NCBI RefSeq assembly: GCF_023283895.1
Contig: NZ_JAKILB010000011.1
Span: 62,001 to 126,000, forward strand
Direction of reading: 5' to 3'
DNA length: 64,000 nt
DNA from: Shewanella pneumatophori
GTDB taxonomy: Bacteria > Pseudomonadota > Gammaproteobacteria > Enterobacterales > Shewanellaceae
Both the position numbers and the translations under genes were made by a program. The notes under the pieces are model-generated. The model worked only from the letters and a program-made list of their open reading frames with translations. It was not told where the DNA came from and searched no databases. Positions 18,628 through 28,081 of this stretch are shown in pieces (position 1 is the stretch's first letter; each line of letters opens with the position of its first letter).

Positions 18628-19344
18628 TTAATCTTCCAAGCTACCACAGAAACGGTAACCTTCGCCGTGGATAGTTGCGATGATTTCTGGCGTATCTGGT
18701 AAGCTTTCGAAGTGCTTACGGATGCGACGGATAGTTACGTCAACTGTACGGTCATGTGGCTTAAGCTCACGGCCAGTCATCTTCATTAGAAGGTCTGCAC
18801 GGCTTAAGATCTTGCCTGGGTTCTCTACAAAGTGAAGCATAGCGCGGAATTCACTGCGCGGTAGCTTGTAAGATTCACCTTGTGGGCTAACTAGAGAACG
18901 GCTGTTGATTTCAAGGCTCCAACCGTTGAAACGGTAGAACTCAACTGCGCTTTTCTCTTCTGAATCTGTACCAGTGCTATTAACGCGAGTTAATAGGTTA
19001 CGAGCACGGATAGTTAATTCACGTGGGTTGAATGGCTTAGTGATATAATCATCAGCGCCAATTTCAAGACCTAGAATCTTATCAACTTCGTTATCACGGC
19101 CTGTTAGGAAGATTAGACCGATATTATTAATTTCACGAAGTTCACGAGCTAATAAAAGACCGTTTTTACCTGGTAGGTTAATATCCATAACGACCAAGTT
19201 AACTTTGTTGTCTTGCATAGCCTTATGCATTTCAGCGCCGTCATTGGCTTCAGTTACCACATATCCTTCTGCTTCAAAAATACTTCTAAGTGTGTTTCTA
19301 GTTACTGCTTCATCTTCAACAATCAGAATGTGCGGGTTTTGCAT
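18628..19344 (-). CDS. arcA: Redox response regulator ArcA
   Basis: OmpR-family transcription factor controlling respiratory genes with oxygen and redox state. It has 238 residues. The receiver domain has acidic residues at 11-12 (VEDEA), phosphoacceptor D54 (VVMDINLPG), T83 (FLTGRD) and K105 (YITKPF). The winged-helix domain begins near 135, with recognition segment [17 protein letters not shown]. It matches remembered enterobacterial ArcA over its whole length. No sensor kinase is nearby; in Shewanella the cognate phosphorelay proteins are encoded elsewhere. It is a single gene with its own terminator. Confidence 0.96.
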   Translation of the reverse strand: MQNPHILIVEDEAVTRNTLRSIFEAEGYVVTEANDGAEMHKAMQDNKVNLVVMDINLPGKNGLLLARELREINNIGLIFLTGRDNEVDKILGLEIGADDYITKPFNPRELTIRARNLLTRVNSTGTDSEEKSAVEFYRFNGWSLEINSRSLVSPQGESYKLPRSEFRAMLHFVENPGKILSRADLLMKMTGRELKPHDRTVDVTIRRIRKHFESLPDTPEIIATIHGEGYRFCGSLED

Positions 19345-19907
19345 ATTAATTACCTAATTTCTGTCAATTATAACCAGGAGCATAAAACTTTTTATACTCC
19401 ATTTAGCCATGCTGATAATTCACTGATACACGTAGGTGTTTTCAAATCTGGTTCGAAACAGCAACACACTGCATGCGCTAGCAAAGTATGGGTATCTCAC
19501 ATATGGAAAAACGTGAACTGTTTAAACTTCGATTAACAATAGTAGAAAAAAGTTCCTTAGCTACCGTTTTTTATGAAGTTTAAATGTTAAATCAAACATA
19601 GTTCACATTTGATACAGCTGTGTGGATTACGCTTCTGTCTGTTTCTAGTATATGTAACAAAATGTGTTCGTTACATGTATCAGAGTGAGCTAATCAACTG
19701 GGCCTATTGTACTCGTTTTAGGCATTTGTTAACAAATGAAATGTTAACAAAATTACGCGACGATATGATTTAGATCACTATTGGATTTGCATCTCGTTGA
19801 TTATAAAAGAAATGGCAAATTTATTATCTGTGACATGCATCACGCGACTGGGCAGCGCTAACGAGTTTGCTATAATAATTGCACCTAAATTGGAGAATTT
19901 GTTAGCA
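19345..19907. promoter_or_regulatory. Divergent arcA / DUF3293 regulatory region
   Basis: 563 bp, AT-rich. The palindrome TGTTAACA occurs twice, at 19727-19734 and 19742-19749, 15 bp apart, in the sequence context TTGTTAACAAATGAAATGTTAACAAA. This could be an operator; the spacing does not fit the usual 11-bp ArcA direct-repeat spacing. An extended -10 (TGC-TATAAT, 19868-19876) lies about 32 bp before the start codon of the rightward gene. A frame opening at 19797 begins upstream of that promoter and is probably not translated. Confidence 0.5.
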
Positions 19908-20336
19908 ATGAATAACTCGGTCGACAGCCTTTGGCATTACTATCAACAAACAGAATTCCTATTTACTCAAATCCTATCCACGCAATTATCCTTTGCGATT
20001 ATCACCGCATACAACCCTAAAGGCGAAGTGCTATCTGCGCCGCAAAACGGTTTGTTAGATCGCAAATTACAACATGAAATAAACAGATTAGGGCTACCTT
20101 ATCGATCTATGATTGGTGCATCACAAGACCGCTCTCATATGGAAAAAAGTTGGGCGATTGCTACCGATAAAGCCTCTGCTATTAAGCTTGGTTGCCTGTT
20201 TAATCAGAACGCTATCTTTTATGTTGAAGCTGATACTTTGCAATTAGTGCCGTGTTTAATGCCAAAAGAGGAAACCTTACTGGGGGCATTTTCGCCAAGG
20301 GTTAATAGGGTATTTGAGCTACCGGATATTGAGTAA
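19908..20336 (+). CDS. DUF3293 domain-containing protein
   Basis: 142 residues from the ATG at 19908, selected because GGAG stands at a good distance upstream and a TATAAT -10 box ends 31 bp before it. The longer frame from 19797 would begin before this promoter. Recognisable DUF3293 features are FAIITAYNPKGEVLSAPQN and the later EKSWAIATDKASAIKLGCLFNQNAIFYVE. Function is unknown; it is probably a small soluble cytoplasmic protein. It stands alone between arcA and the lysC leader. Confidence 0.75.
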   Translation: MNNSVDSLWHYYQQTEFLFTQILSTQLSFAIITAYNPKGEVLSAPQNGLLDRKLQHEINRLGLPYRSMIGASQDRSHMEKSWAIATDKASAIKLGCLFNQNAIFYVEADTLQLVPCLMPKEETLLGAFSPRVNRVFELPDIE

Positions 20337-20359
20337 ATTTAATTCAATCTAGTTTTCCG

Positions 20360-20389
20360 TTGACTTGATTGGTTAATTTTTGATATTTT
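20360..20389 (+). promoter_or_regulatory. Probable sigma-70 promoter of the lysC leader
   Basis: TTGACT (20360-20365), an 18-bp spacer, and TATTTT (20384-20389). It lies about 50 bp upstream of the conserved riboswitch core. Confidence 0.5.
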
Positions 20390-20437
20390 TCAGTCTCTTG
20401 TTTTTGTATGCAAAGTAAACATACCTGTATACAAAAT

Positions 20438-20645
20438 GAGTGCAGAAGAGGAGCGCTAACTAGGTAGTAAGTTTGAGGGGCCAAACCCGTTGATAACTTA
20501 TGAGGGAGATTAGCGCCGAGATATTTAAAGCGGTTTGGTTGCGCTTGAATGTTGGTCGTACAGGCTGAATCCTGGCGATTGTCACCTATGTTTTATTATG
20601 GTGGAGAGCTTCTGGTGACGATCGCTGTTTCCCATCTTTTGGGGT
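20438..20645 (+). ncRNA. Lysine riboswitch (L box) in the lysC leader
   Basis: The conserved blocks appear in order: AGAAGAGGAGCGC (about 20443-20455), TAGTAAG, GAGGGAG..TAGCGCCGAG (20502-20520), the loop ACAGGCTGAATCCTG (20560-20574), TTGTCACC (20579-20586) and GGTGGAGAGCTTCTGGTGACG (about 20600-20620). Order and wording closely follow the remembered E. coli lysC leader. Lysine binding is expected to lower lysC expression. Further hairpins lie between it and the start codon (near 20643-20690), but no clear T-tract terminator is seen. Control may therefore be translational or by RNA decay. Confidence 0.93.
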
Positions 20646-20763
20646 GCATATCATAGCACCAGGCTCTTCGAACGAAGTTAGTTCGGAGCTTATTCATGTT
20701 TGTTTTTAATCTAATTAGTAATAATCAATCTTTCGCGTTTCCTGCAGCTCAGGAGATCGCCTT

Positions 20764-22164
20764 ATGTCTTTAGTATCATCGTTACAAACTACATCTACAG
20801 TACCAAATCAATCCGGGTTAACCGTTGCCAAGTTTGGCGGAACCTCGGTCGCCGACTTTGATGCCATGCAGCGCTGCGCAGATATCATAATCGCCAATCC
20901 GCAGACACGAGTCGTGGTAGTGAGTGCATCAAGTGGTGTTACCAATCAATTAGTGGCCCTTACGCAAGAAGGTAACAGTAGCGAGCAATCAAAGGCACTG
21001 ATCAAGCAAATCGCATCGATTCAATACCAAATTCTAGATAAGTTGCAAAACCCAGGAGAGATTGCCGCTAAGATTGACCGTATTTTGAGTCATATCGCCA
21101 CACTTAGCGAGCGCCTTAAATTAACTCGCAGCAAAGCAGTTATCGATGAATTACTGTCTCAAGGTGAAGCATGCTCTTCAGTATTTTTTGCCGCTGTGCT
21201 GCGAGAAAAAGGGGCCTGTGCGACTGCGTTTGATGTGCGCCAAGTGCTACGAACCGATAGTCATCATGGTAAGGCAGAGCCACAAATAGAAACTATTGCA
21301 GAGCTTGCACAGGCGCAATTACAGCCGCTACTTGCTTCACAAGTTATCGTTACCCAAGGATTTGTTGGTGCAGATAGTGAGGGAAATACCACAACACTGG
21401 GTCGTGGTGGCAGTGACTACTCTGCCGCTTTGCTAGCTGAAGCATTAAAAGCGGATGCTGTTGAGATTTGGACCGATGTAGCCGGTATTTATACTACTGA
21501 CCCAAGACTTGCGCCGAATGCTAGCCCGATTGCCGAGATCAGCTTTAATGAAGCTGCTGAAATGGCAACCTTTGGCGCTAAAGTTTTACATCCTGCGACT
21601 ATCTTGCCTGCGGTTAGACAAAAAATTCAGGTATTTGTTGGTTCCAGTTGGGCACCTGAGCAAGGTGGCACTTGGATCCGTCACAAAGTCTCAAGTGAGC
21701 CAGTGTACCGCGCGGTAGCGCTGCGCCGCGATCAAACTCTGCTTAATTTGCACAGCTTACAAATGCTCCACGCGCAAGGCTTCTTAGCTGAAACCTTTGC
21801 CACTTTGGCTCGGCATAAAATCAGTGTCGATTTAATTACTACATCAGAAGTTAACGTGGCACTGACTCTGGACAAAACTGGCTCAGACTCTAGTGGTCAA
21901 GGCTTACTAAGTGAGGCGTTATTACAAGAGCTATCGCAGCATTGCCGTGTACGTGTTGAAGATGGCTTAGCTTTGGTGGCTGTTATTGGCAACAATATTG
22001 CGTCTACAGCAGGTGTTTGTCGCCGAGTGTTTGAAGTACTAGAAAGTTACAATGTGCGGATGATTTGCCAAGGTGCGAGTCCACATAACTTATGTATTTT
22101 GGTGGATGAGGCAGAAGCAGGAAATGTGATCCGCGCTTTGCACGAAAACCTATTTGAAGCTTGA
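20764..22164 (+). CDS. lysC: Lysine-sensitive aspartokinase III
   Basis: Phosphorylates L-aspartate, the first step towards lysine, threonine and methionine. It has 466 residues. The amino-acid kinase domain starts with VAKFGGTSVADFDAM and contains TLGRGGSDYSAALLAEAL and EIWTDVAGIYTTDPR. Two ACT regulatory domains follow from about residue 315. The architecture is a stand-alone monofunctional kinase (no homoserine dehydrogenase). The ATG is preceded by CAGGAGATCGCCTT. The lysine riboswitch upstream fits feedback control by lysine at RNA level in addition to allostery. Confidence 0.96.
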   Translation: MSLVSSLQTTSTVPNQSGLTVAKFGGTSVADFDAMQRCADIIIANPQTRVVVVSASSGVTNQLVALTQEGNSSEQSKALIKQIASIQYQILDKLQNPGEIAAKIDRILSHIATLSERLKLTRSKAVIDELLSQGEACSSVFFAAVLREKGACATAFDVRQVLRTDSHHGKAEPQIETIAELAQAQLQPLLASQVIVTQGFVGADSEGNTTTLGRGGSDYSAALLAEALKADAVEIWTDVAGIYTTDPRLAPNASPIAEISFNEAAEMATFGAKVLHPATILPAVRQKIQVFVGSSWAPEQGGTWIRHKVSSEPVYRAVALRRDQTLLNLHSLQMLHAQGFLAETFATLARHKISVDLITTSEVNVALTLDKTGSDSSGQGLLSEALLQELSQHCRVRVEDGLALVAVIGNNIASTAGVCRRVFEVLESYNVRMICQGASPHNLCILVDEAEAGNVIRALHENLFEA

Positions 22165-22196
22165 TAAAGCAGTACTTATAAGGAACACAAGACGTT

Positions 22197-23309
22197 ATGA
22201 AGTTTAGCCAATCGAGCCTCACAGTTGGTGAGCTAGCAACGGGGCAAGCGTTAAGCGTGCCAGTGTTTCATATTGCAGGCAAAGATAGCCACGCACCTAA
22301 GGTGTTTATTCAAGCCAATGTGCATGGCGCTGAAGTACAAGGTAATGCGGTTATTTTTCAGTTGATGAAACAGCTGGAACAAATGGATGTGCGAGGGGAA
22401 GTGACTTTGCTTCCTTTGGCTAATCCTTTGGGGATTAATCAAAAAAGTGGTGAGTTTACCCTTGGTCGCTTTGATCCTATAACCGGAGTTAATTGGAACC
22501 GCGAATATCTAGATCATAAAACCGATATTGCTAGTTGGTATCAGCAGCATCGTCATTTAGATGATAAGGCGCTTATCGCCGCATACCGATTACAACTAAT
22601 CGAATCATGTAATGCACACCTCAACAGCGAATGGGGAGTCACGACAGGTAAACGCTTAGCGGTAACGCTGCAATCACTAGCCCATCAAGCCGATATCGTT
22701 ATCGACCTGCATACTGGCCCTAAATCTTGTAAGCACATGTATTGTCCAGAATATGACGTTGCAGCCGCTTCGCTTTTTTCAATTCCTTACACTTTAGTTA
22801 TCCCTAACGATTTTGGTGGCGCGATGGACGAAGCTGCGTTTTGTCCTTGGTGGCAACTAACTGAGATCGCTAATTCACAAGGGCGCAGATTGAAGGTGCC
22901 TGTTGCGGCATTTACGTTAGAACTTGGCAGCCAAGAACGTATCGATATGGATGACGCACTTAACGACGCTAAAGGGATTTTGGCTTACTTAAGTCAGCGT
23001 GGTGTGGTTAGTGAGTATGTTCAAGCGGCTGAGATGGCCAGATATGCTTGTTATCTTAAAGATTATAAGAAGTTTCATGCACCTATAGCGGGGATGGTTG
23101 AGTACAAAGCTGAGCTCGGCCATATACTTTATTCTGGTGAGACATTAGCAAATGTTCTAAGGCTAGATCGCTTTGGGACTCACGAAGAGCTAACTGAACT
23201 AGTGCTGAATCAAGATTGTGTACCCATATTACATTTCGCTTCAGCTTCGGTTTACCAAGGTACAGAGCTATATAAGGTAATGACAAACTTGTTTAAACTT
23301 AACCTGTAA
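22197..23309 (+). CDS. AstE/AspA-family zinc deacylase (succinylglutamate desuccinylase-like)
   Basis: Predicted zinc amidohydrolase of 370 residues. Zinc-binding motifs are HGAE in QANVHGAEVQGN (near 44-47) and a second His in VIDLHTGPKSC (near 173). A likely catalytic Glu lies in FTLELGSQE. The conserved ANPLGINQKSGEFTLGRFDP is typical of the family. Its substrate is not known. It starts 32 bp after lysC with its own AAGGA ribosome site and no terminator between, so it probably shares the lysine-riboswitch transcript. That hints at an acyl-amino-acid substrate linked to lysine metabolism (inference). Confidence 0.82.
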   Translation: MKFSQSSLTVGELATGQALSVPVFHIAGKDSHAPKVFIQANVHGAEVQGNAVIFQLMKQLEQMDVRGEVTLLPLANPLGINQKSGEFTLGRFDPITGVNWNREYLDHKTDIASWYQQHRHLDDKALIAAYRLQLIESCNAHLNSEWGVTTGKRLAVTLQSLAHQADIVIDLHTGPKSCKHMYCPEYDVAAASLFSIPYTLVIPNDFGGAMDEAAFCPWWQLTEIANSQGRRLKVPVAAFTLELGSQERIDMDDALNDAKGILAYLSQRGVVSEYVQAAEMARYACYLKDYKKFHAPIAGMVEYKAELGHILYSGETLANVLRLDRFGTHEELTELVLNQDCVPILHFASASVYQGTELYKVMTNLFKLNL

Positions 23310-23404
23310 CTTGTGGTTTACAAATTGATACAGGTGTGTTGATTTTGGTTTATTTATTGTTAATTTTTTGTTTGCTGGCTTATTTGTGTTGTGTTACTAA
23401 TGTT

Positions 23405-23473
23405 TTGCCTAGGTCATACGTGCTACAAATTGAAGGTGTGGTAGTAGATTTTTCTAATGGAAATGCCTAGGCA
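23405..23473. promoter_or_regulatory. Repeated CCTAGG palindrome upstream of the subtilase gene
   Basis: TTGCCTAGGT (23405-23414) and the perfect palindrome TGCCTAGGCA (23464-23473) share GCCTAGG 58 bp apart in the 217-bp spacer before the protease gene. They are possible paired operator sites; the regulator is unknown. Confidence 0.35.
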
Positions 23474-23526
23474 ATATTTAAGCAGGATAAAACAATAAAA
23501 ACTTGCATGTATTAAGGAATTGACAA

Positions 23527-26500
23527 GTGAAAACAAAAATAGCCATGGCAGTATCAACTGCTTTAGTAACGATGTCTGCTAGTGCGCTAGCTACACAGTC
23601 TGATTATAATCAACGAATTACTCAAATTAACTCAGAGTCAGCGAGAGCAAATATTGCTGTAGTCGATTCTAAGTCTGCTGCTTACTCGCAGAATCAAGTA
23701 GTTAGACAAAATGCGGTTTTTACTCCTGAAGCTGATTTAGATTCAGGTGTTTATCGCTATTTCGTTCGCTTGATTGAAAGCCCGGTTGCACTTTATCAAG
23801 GTGGTATTGAAGGCTTTAAAGCTACTTCTTTAGAAAAAGCACCAGGTAAGAATGGCAAATTGGATGTTACAAGTTCAGATGTAAAATCTTACCGTTCATT
23901 TTTATCAACTCAACAAGATAGCCTCATTCAAAAGGCTAATGCTGTATTGGGTGAATTAGATGTAAAGCAAAGAACAACTCTTGCTTATAACGGCTTAGTC
24001 GTTGAAATGACCCAAGCGCAAGCTCTTAAGCTTTCAAAAGTAGCGGGTATTGCCAATATTCAGCGTGAAATCTTACGTAAACCAATGACTGATTCTGGTC
24101 CTGCAATTATTAAAGCTCCAGCAATATGGAGTGGTGAAGCAACAGGAACAGAAAGCCAAGGTGAGGGAATGATCGTCGGTATTATTGATACCGGTATTAA
24201 TAGTGATCACCCATCATTTGCTGATGTTGGTGGCGACGGTTACGACCATTCAAACCCATGGGGGCCGAATGTTTATTCTGGTAACTGTGCGGGCGATTTC
24301 CCAGAGCTTTGTAACGATAAGTTGATTGGTGTGCACAGCTGGCCAGCGGTTACCGATCAATACTTAGATTATGATATTGATGTTCCTGCAAATGGTGAAG
24401 ATCATAACGGACATGGCTCTCATACCGCAGGTACTGCTGCGGGTAATGTGCTGATTAATGCTAACGTACCAAATGTTGACGGTGAAGACACTGGAGTCGT
24501 ATTTGAATCAATGTCTGGTGTTGCTCCTCACGCGAATATTGTTTCTTATCAAGTTTGTCTTCCTGGTGAAAATGATGATATTGGCTTTGCTGGATGTTTC
24601 CCTTCTTTAGCCGTTCTTGCGGTAGAGCATGCAATTGAAAATGGCGTTGATGCACTTAACTATTCGATTGGCGGTGGTTCGAGAAACCCTTGGAATAGTG
24701 CTGATGCATTAGCTTTCTTATCTGCACGTAAAGCTGGTATTCATGTCGCGACTTCTGCAGGTAACTCAGGCCCTGGCCCTGAAACCGTTGGTTCTCCAGG
24801 TGATGCTCCTTGGTTAACGACTGTAGCTGCATATACCCACGATCGTGATTTCTCTGAAAAAGACATCGGTAGCTTTACTGGTGGAGATACGACCGCTCCT
24901 GAAGCACTTGCTGGTAAAGCGATGACTGGTGAGTACACTGGTTCTGTCGTTTATGCTGGTGACTTTGAAAACGCTAATGATCCTGATAATGATCCTGCTC
25001 AGTGTTTAGAGCCATTCCCTGCTGAAACTTTTGCTGAGAATTCGATTGTTGTTTGTGATCGAGGCTCGATTGCTCGTGTAGATAAAGGGCGTAATGTTCT
25101 TGCTGGTGGTGCTTCAGCTCTAGTGCTAGCAAACTTGCAAGGTGGTGCTGACAGTGTTGTTGCTGATGCTCACGTTTTACCTGCAATTCATATTGATGCT
25201 GACAAAGGTGATGCCCTTAAAGCTTGGTTAGCTAGTGGCGCTGATCATATGGCGACAATCAGTGGTACTGAAGTGATTCAAGATGAAAAACTGGCGCGTA
25301 TTGCTGCAGGCTTCACTTCTCGTGGCCCTAACAAGTCAGTTCCAGATGTTATTGCTCCTTCTATCGCAGCACCAGGTGTGAGCATTTTTGCCGCATATGC
25401 TGATGATCAATCTGATGCCTTTAAGCAAAATCCTGATCCAAGTGATTATGGTTTCTTAAGTGGTACATCTATGGCTAGCCCACATGTCGCAGGTGCATTA
25501 ACACTACTTGCTAGTATTCAGCCTGATTGGACACCGGCGGAAGTACAATCGGCATTGATGCTAACTGCTGATCAAAACACTTTCAAAGAGGATGGGGTAA
25601 CACCGTCAGATTTCTTCGATATGGGCGCGGGTTACGCTAATGTTGAAGCTGCAGCAAAAACTGGCCTAGTGATGGATGAGAGCTATGTTGATTATGTTAA
25701 AGCAGATCCCTCATTAGGTGGTCAACCTTCGCAGATCAACTTGCCGACTATTGCCAACGCAAAATGTGTTGGTGAGTGTACTTGGACGCGTACAGTTAAA
25801 GCAACCAAAGATGGTTCGTGGGCTGCTAGCACTATGGGCGTGACTGACGGTTTATTGCTGTCAGTTATGCCAGAGTCTTTTGATTTAAAAGCTGGTGAAA
25901 CTCAAGAGATAACCGTAACTGCTGATATTTCTGCGGCAAGTGTTGGCTGGAACTTTGCTAATATCAAACTTATGGCAGAAGGTATGCCAGAGGTTAAATT
26001 GCCAGTTGCTGTTAAAGGAGATTCTAACAATTTGCCAGCGAGTCTAGATATTACTGCTGGTAGAACAAGTGGAAGTATCACTTATAGCGGTTTTGTTTCT
26101 ACAGAGCTTACTGATATTAAGGCTGGTGTATATGATAAACCTACTAACCTTATCGATCCGATTACTCTTAATGTACCGGAAGATGGCTTGGATTATGTAG
26201 GGATGAGGTTCCCAGCGTTAGCAAATGTTGTTATTTCTATTTCTTCTGAAACGGCACCAGATGTTGATCTGCGTATTTTGGATAGTAACGAAAATAGAAT
26301 TGGCAGTAGTGCAGGCCCTGATTCAAATGAATCGGTAGCCTTTACCAATCTACCTGCTGGTATTTATTTCTTGGTTGTAGATGGTTATAAGGCGTCGACT
26401 CCTGGTGGTACTGATGAAGTCACTATGAATATTGCGTCAATTTTGCCGACTGATGAATCATTAAGTGATGACGTTACTGTTGCTGTTGATGAATCTGAAG

Positions 26501-27327
26501 GTGAGTTTAGCTTAACATTTGATTGGGATACGGATAACAACACTTCTGGCATCGTAATTTTGACTTCAGGTGACCAAAGCAATGAAGTTCAAATACCATT
26601 AAATATCACTCGCAAGAATGATGTTACTCATTTCCATACCCTATCTGATGCAATGACTGCTGGTGTTGCAAGCCGTGTTGGATTTAATGTTGCGCCAAAC
26701 TTTAGCGATGAAGACAGAGAGTATTCATTCTCTGCGCAAATGTCTGCTGGACATAAAGTTGCCAACATTTCTAATGGTGGTGTGCAAGAAGGCAATACAA
26801 TTAACTGGACTGTCGTTCAGGAGGCTTCTTCTGGTGAAGCTATGGTCGTTGGCTTTGACTTAATACCTACTAAAGCAGGTTCTGCTTACGCGATGAAGCT
26901 TACCAATGAGTTTGGTGACGACATGGTTGAGGAGACTGTTAAGTTCGGTGTAACTGAAGTAGCGCCTGTTGCAATGGCAAGTGCTCCTGATTGGGTGACC
27001 GAGGGGTTAACTGTGAATATCAGTGGCGCTGCATCTTATGATGGTAACGATGATGAACTGTCTTACCAATGGTTGCAGACTGGTGGAGCGACTGTTTTGT
27101 TTGATAAAACAGCTGAATCATTTAGTTTTAATGCTCCAAGTGTTGGTAGTCAAGGGGATACATTATCCTTTGAACTAACTGTTACTGATACAAATGGTAA
27201 TTCAGACACAACAAATGCCGTTGTGTCAGTATCTGAAGCGGCAGAGCTTGATAAAGGTGGTTCAATTGGTTGGGTTGGTATGTTACTCCTTCCTGTTGTT
27301 TGGATGCGCCGTAAGCTGAAAGCTTAA
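23527..27327 (+). CDS. Secreted subtilisin-like (S8) serine protease with PA domain and GlyGly-CTERM tail
   Basis: Extracellular protease of 1266 residues. It has a signal peptide (1-22, ending SALA), an inhibitor-type propeptide (about 50-190), then the S8 domain with D221 (GIIDTGIN), H296 (GHGSHTAG), the oxyanion Asn region (TSAGNSGPGP) and S648 (LSGTSMASPHVAG). A PA-type insertion sits inside at about 450-590. C-terminal beta-rich domains follow, including a PPC-like domain near 850-980 and a PKD-like one near 1150-1240. The extreme C-terminus (DKGGSIGWVGMLLLP...MRRKLKA) is a GlyGly-CTERM signal, normally processed by a rhombosortase on type II secreted proteins. The start is GTG behind AAGGA. 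Confidence 0.94.
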   Translation: MKTKIAMAVSTALVTMSASALATQSDYNQRITQINSESARANIAVVDSKSAAYSQNQVVRQNAVFTPEADLDSGVYRYFVRLIESPVALYQGGIEGFKATSLEKAPGKNGKLDVTSSDVKSYRSFLSTQQDSLIQKANAVLGELDVKQRTTLAYNGLVVEMTQAQALKLSKVAGIANIQREILRKPMTDSGPAIIKAPAIWSGEATGTESQGEGMIVGIIDTGINSDHPSFADVGGDGYDHSNPWGPNVYSGNCAGDFPELCNDKLIGVHSWPAVTDQYLDYDIDVPANGEDHNGHGSHTAGTAAGNVLINANVPNVDGEDTGVVFESMSGVAPHANIVSYQVCLPGENDDIGFAGCFPSLAVLAVEHAIENGVDALNYSIGGGSRNPWNSADALAFLSARKAGIHVATSAGNSGPGPETVGSPGDAPWLTTVAAYTHDRDFSEKDIGSFTGGDTTAPEALAGKAMTGEYTGSVVYAGDFENANDPDNDPAQCLEPFPAETFAENSIVVCDRGSIARVDKGRNVLAGGASALVLANLQGGADSVVADAHVLPAIHIDADKGDALKAWLASGADHMATISGTEVIQDEKLARIAAGFTSRGPNKSVPDVIAPSIAAPGVSIFAAYADDQSDAFKQNPDPSDYGFLSGTSMASPHVAGALTLLASIQPDWTPAEVQSALMLTADQNTFKEDGVTPSDFFDMGAGYANVEAAAKTGLVMDESYVDYVKADPSLGGQPSQINLPTIANAKCVGECTWTRTVKATKDGSWAASTMGVTDGLLLSVMPESFDLKAGETQEITVTADISAASVGWNFANIKLMAEGMPEVKLPVAVKGDSNNLPASLDITAGRTSGSITYSGFVSTELTDIKAGVYDKPTNLIDPITLNVPEDGLDYVGMRFPALANVVISISSETAPDVDLRILDSNENRIGSSAGPDSNESVAFTNLPAGIYFLVVDGYKASTPGGTDEVTMNIASILPTDESLSDDVTVAVDESEGEFSLTFDWDTDNNTSGIVILTSGDQSNEVQIPLNITRKNDVTHFHTLSDAMTAGVASRVGFNVAPNFSDEDREYSFSAQMSAGHKVANISNGGVQEGNTINWTVVQEASSGEAMVVGFDLIPTKAGSAYAMKLTNEFGDDMVEETVKFGVTEVAPVAMASAPDWVTEGLTVNISGAASYDGNDDELSYQWLQTGGATVLFDKTAESFSFNAPSVGSQGDTLSFELTVTDTNGNSDTTNAVVSVSEAAELDKGGSIGWVGMLLLPVVWMRRKLKA

Positions 27328-27342
27328 TATTTAGATGCATAG

Positions 27343-27373
27343 AAAAAGGCTAACAATTGTTAGCCTTTTTTAT
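27343..27373. terminator. Bidirectional terminator between the protease gene and asnC
   Basis: Perfect palindrome AAAAAGGCTAAC/GTTAGCCTTTTT centred on AATT, with A and T runs on both sides. It serves the rightward protease gene and the leftward asnC. Confidence 0.9.
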
Positions 27374-27403
27374 ATTGACTGGGAAAGGATTAAATCGTCT
27401 TAC

Positions 27404-27865
27404 CTAAGGCTTAACCGCCCGTACAATAGGGTTTTGTAAGCTAATTAAGGTTTCTGTTGATTGAATTTCATCAATTGACTGAATACGATTAATTAACACA
27501 TGCTGTAGTCCATCGATGGATTGGCACATTACCTTTACAAATACACTGTAGTTACCTGTGGTGTAATAGGCTTCAACCACTTCCTCTAGTGCATTTAACT
27601 TAGAGATTGCAGCTGGATAGTCACCAGCACTTTTTAAGTTAATACCAATAAAACAACATACATCGTAACCGAGTGCCTTAGGGTTAACGGTGATCTGTGC
27701 ACCAGTAATAATGCCGGCTTGTTTCATTTTCTCTACGCGAACATGGATAGTACCCGCACTAACACCAAAGCGTTTGGCTAGCTCAGCAAAGGGCGTTCTG
27801 GCCTCTTTCATTAAGGCTGATAGAATTTGGTTATCGAGAGAGTCTCTTTGAAATGGGGCTTCCAT
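27404..27865 (-). CDS. asnC: Transcriptional regulator AsnC
   Basis: Lrp/AsnC-family regulator of 153 residues, which in E. coli controls asparagine synthetase A in response to asparagine. The N-terminal helix-turn-helix (FAELAKRFGVSAGTIHVRVEKMKQAGIITGA) and the C-terminal ligand-binding domain (LGYDVCCFIGINLKSAGDYPAA, EAYYTTGNYSVFVKVMC, DEIQSTETLISLQNPI) follow E. coli AsnC almost throughout. It is therefore called AsnC rather than generic Lrp-like. No asnA gene is adjacent in this window, so its target is not local. Its end faces the protease terminator. Confidence 0.93.
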   Translation of the reverse strand: MEAPFQRDSLDNQILSALMKEARTPFAELAKRFGVSAGTIHVRVEKMKQAGIITGAQITVNPKALGYDVCCFIGINLKSAGDYPAAISKLNALEEVVEAYYTTGNYSVFVKVMCQSIDGLQHVLINRIQSIDEIQSTETLISLQNPIVRAVKP

Positions 27866-28020
27866 AATAAATGCGCCGTTTGCTTATTGGTTAGGTAAGT
27901 AATTTACGTATTTTATGCACAATATTCTACTGATTTATCAAATAACGTGGCGATAAGGTGGTATGGCTAACTTATTGGGTGAGATTAGCTTTAAAGTTCG
28001 GCAGAGTTAGAGTGAGTTAC

Positions 28021-28060
28021 AAATACAAAAGCACCGCAATTGTTGCTGGTGCTTTTGTTT
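28021..28060 (-). terminator. Terminator of rluA
   Basis: AAAAGCACC (28027-28035) pairs with GGTGCTTTT (28048-28056), with T-rich flanks on both strands. It lies just after the rluA stop. Confidence 0.75.
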
Positions 28061-28081
28061 ATCTTAATTATATAAGTGGGA

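Noticed and set aside
20643..20700. Rho-independent terminator in the lysC leader
   Set aside because: Hairpins are present, but none is followed by a convincing T run.
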